Of a stretch of 64,000 nt of DNA, positions 61,891 to 64,000 are shown in pieces; the stretch's first letter is position 1, and every line of letters begins with the position of its first letter. The notes under the pieces were generated by a model, which was given only the letters and a program-made list of their open reading frames with translations, was not told where the DNA came from and made no database searches. Made by a program: the position numbers and the translations under genes. This DNA is from DASUSH01 sp963785155 (GTDB lineage Bacteria > Actinomycetota > Thermoleophilia > Solirubrobacterales > 70-9), in the NCBI GenBank assembly GCA_963785155.1, contig CAWAUB010000014.1, positions 124,001 to 188,000 of the forward strand, read 5' to 3'.

Positions 61891-61941
61891 GCCGAATCCT
61901 CCGCTTCGCGTCCGGTTCGGCTCCAGCTCATCTGCATGAGC
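61891..61941. repeat. Structured dispersed repeat, copy 2 (two hairpins)
   Basis: The first 33 bases are identical to 190-222. The second hairpin is AGCTCAT-CTGC-ATGAGCT (61925-61942). Here it lies between divergent starts, so it cannot be a simple terminator. Confidence 0.75.
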
Positions 61942-62014
61942 TGACCCTATCTACGCGCCGGGGAATCGGCGCCGGGCCGGCGATCGGCGCTTACGCTTCC
62001 GGGGCTTGGCCTCC

Positions 62015-64000
62015 ATGACCCACCATGGCCGGCGAGCGGGGTTGCTCGCGCTTTCCCTGCTCGCGTTCGGCTCGACGCTGATCCCTCCGGCTGCCGCGGG
62101 CAAGTCGCTCGACGCGAGCGTGCGGCGGACCGAGTACGCCGTCGCGCACATCAGGGCCGACAGCTTCAAGGAGATCGGCTTCGGCTTCGCCCACGCCTTC
62201 GCGGAGGACAACATCTGCACGATCGCGGAGAGCTACGTGACCGTCGCGGGCGAGCGCTCGCGCTATTTCGGCGCGAACGGCAGTTTCCGCTTCTCCGGCA
62301 ACGCGACCGTGAACGACAACCCGCTTGCGGACTTCTTCTACGCGGGGATCAACGAGTCGGGCGTCGTCGAGGAGCTGATGAAGGCGGAGCCCCCGCGCGG
62401 GCCGCTGCCGGAGGTCCGCAAGCTGGTGAGCGGCTACGTCGCCGGCTACAACGCCTTCCTGCGGGAGACCCCGCCGGCGAAGATCCGCGACCCGGCCTGC
62501 CGCGGGGCCGAGTGGGTCCGCCCGATCACGAAGATCGACGTCTATCGCCGCTTCTACCAGCTGGGAAGCCTGGCCAGTTCCGGCGTCGCGATCGAGGGGA
62601 TCGGGGGCGCGGCGCCGGTGGCAGGCGGGCGAGCCGAGGAGGCCGAGGAGACCCAGCGATCGCTGGTCGAGGGAGCCGACGAAGGCGCCCTCTCGGACCT
62701 GCAGATCCCACTCGGCTCGAACGCCTACGGCTTCGGGGCGGAGGCGACGAAGACCGGCCGCGGGATGCTGCTCGGCAACCCGCACTTCCCCTGGGACGGC
62801 GCCGAGCGCCTGTGGCAGACCCACCTGCACGATCCCGGGCAAAGTTGAACGCCGCGGGCGGCGCGCTCTACGGCGCCCCCTTCATCGCGATCGGCCACAA
62901 CGACTCGCTCGCCTGGACGCACACGGTCGCCACCGCGTGGCGGTTCGCCCCGTTCGAGCTGCGGCTCGCGCCAGGCGATCCCTACTCCTACGTCGTCGAC
63001 GGCCAGACCAAGCCGATGGAGAAGCACACGGTGACGATCCAGGTTCGCAACGCCGACGGCACGATCGGCGAGCGCACCGGGACCACCTACTCGACCGACT
63101 ACGGGCCGGTGCTGACCTCGATCCTCGGCCTGCCGATCTTCCCCTGGACGCCGGAGCGCGCCTACGCGCTCGGCGACGCCAACGGCGAGAACTTCCGCTA
63201 CCTCAACCACTTCGTGCGCACACAACAGGCCGGATCTGTCGGCGAGTACGACCGGATCCAGCGCGAGATCCAGGGCATTCCCTGGGTCAACTCGATCGCC
63301 GCCGACCGGCGCGGCACGTCCTACTACTCCATGGACGGCTCCGTGCCGAACGTGACGGACGAGAAGGCCGCGGAGTGCTCAGCCCCGATCGGCGTCGCGC
63401 TCGCGGCGGCGACCGGGATCCCGGTGCTGGACGGATCGCGCTCGGCATGCGCGCTCGCGACCGACCCCGATGCCGCGGCGCCGGGAATCCTCGGTCCCAA
63501 CAAGCTGCCCCACCTCTTCCGCCGTGACTACGTCACCAACGGCAACGACAGCCACTGGCTGACCAACCCCGAGCAGCCGCTCGAGGGATTCGACCGGATC
63601 GTCGGCGACGAGCGCACCGAGCGCTCGCTGCGAACGCGCCTGGGCCTGGTCATGGTCGAGGACAGGCTGAACGGGACGGACGGGCTGCCCGGCAAGGGAT
63701 TCTCGCTGCGCGACCTGCAGACGGTCGCGATCAACAACCGCCAGTACGCCGGCGAGCTGTGGCGGGACGAGCTGGTCGCCTTCTGCAAGGCGAGCCCGGT
63801 GCTCGCCGGCACGGCCGGGCCCGTCGCGACCGCGGACGCCTGCCCGGTGCTCGAGGCGTACAACCTCCACGACGACCTCGACTCGAAGGGCGCCGTCCTC
63901 TTCCGCCGCTTCGTCGCCAACGTGATCGCCGGCCAGACCGTCCCCACGGGGACGGCCAGCTCCCAGAACCCATTCCTCGACCTCGCGATGGAGGTGCCCT
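62015..64000 (+). CDS. Penicillin acylase/AHL-acylase family protein (frameshifted, 3' end beyond window)
   Basis: From ATG 62015, a signal peptide (MTHHGRRAGLLALSLLAFGSTLIPPAAAG) precedes VRRTEYAVAHIRADSFKEIGFGFAHAFAEDNI. The Ntn nucleophile lies in LGSNAYGFGAEATKTGRGMLLGNPHFPWDG, with Ser exposed after self-cleavage. Two extra bases near 62829 and 62847 break the frame; beyond them NAAGGALYGAPFIAIGHNDSLAWTHT continues to the window end. The family amidases cut acyl chains from lactams or homoserine lactones. The second Ntn block NGNDSHWLTNP is present. The spacer is unusually Glu/Ala rich. Confidence 0.88.

Noticed and set aside
61891..61941. Structured repeat as an intrinsic terminator
   Set aside because: It lies between two divergent starts and lacks a T run, so a terminator role does not fit this copy.

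Overview
The window is about 67 percent GC by eye, almost wall-to-wall coding, and rich in F420/flavin oxidoreductases, P450s, Baeyer-Villiger-type monooxygenases, TetR regulators, SnoaL-like folds and class II DAHP synthase. Together with secreted repeat proteins that end in RTX-type repeats, this suggests an actinobacterium, most likely of the class Thermoleophilia (Solirubrobacterales-like). That assignment is inferred from protein character, not from an rRNA gene, and none is present.

Layout. 0-9.7 kb: end of a lactonase-like metallohydrolase, a crotonase plus CFA-type methyltransferase, an F420-type LLM oxidoreductase, then a translationally coupled P450-SDR-BVMO operon facing a TetR gene across paired palindromic operators, and a PEP-mutase-type lyase. 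9.7-18.5 kb: SnoaL/PadR pair, glycerophosphodiesterase, tRNA-Ala(TGC), glutamate dehydrogenase, methyltransferase, lactonase-like hydrolase, a very acidic low-complexity protein and a HAMP-GGDEF diguanylate cyclase. 18.5-22.3 kb: a sugar/surface-glycan group (DegT aminotransferase, glycosyltransferase, epimerase, methyltransferase) with many indels. 22.4-33.6 kb: an accessory region that begins at an intact tRNA-Ala(CGC) and contains three further tRNA 3'-end fragments. It carries a giant FG-GAP/Ig/RTX surface protein, a coupled SRPBCC-CPBP-hydrolase-membrane operon and an NHL-repeat secreted protein. 33.6-44.9 kb: DAHP synthase, BVMO plus acyl-CoA dehydrogenase, an odd permease, quinone oxidoreductase, Asp-box secreted protein and bicupin. 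44.9-56.7 kb: Ser/Thr kinase with an extracellular propeller, aromatic-type hydroxylase, metallohydrolase, SDR, secreted HEXXH protease, a BBE-like oxidase/PhlG-like/epoxide-hydrolase-like operon, and a cupin/TetR pair with a perfect operator. 56.9-64 kb: saccharopine-dehydrogenase-like reductase facing an MpaB-TetR-VOC operon across a palindrome, an Abi-alpha protein coupled to a BASS transporter, and a penicillin-acylase-family protein cut by the window end.

Two themes run through the window. First, several self-contained oxidation cassettes (P450-SDR-BVMO; BVMO-ACAD; BBE-PhlG-hydrolase) sit beside TetR-type regulators with visible palindromic operators, which fits inducible breakdown of cyclic or aromatic substrates. 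Second, 16 genes read through only if one or more single-base indels are corrected. This points to assembly or read error for most, with real decay possible in the glycan group and the accessory region. Two families of small dispersed structured repeats lie between genes.
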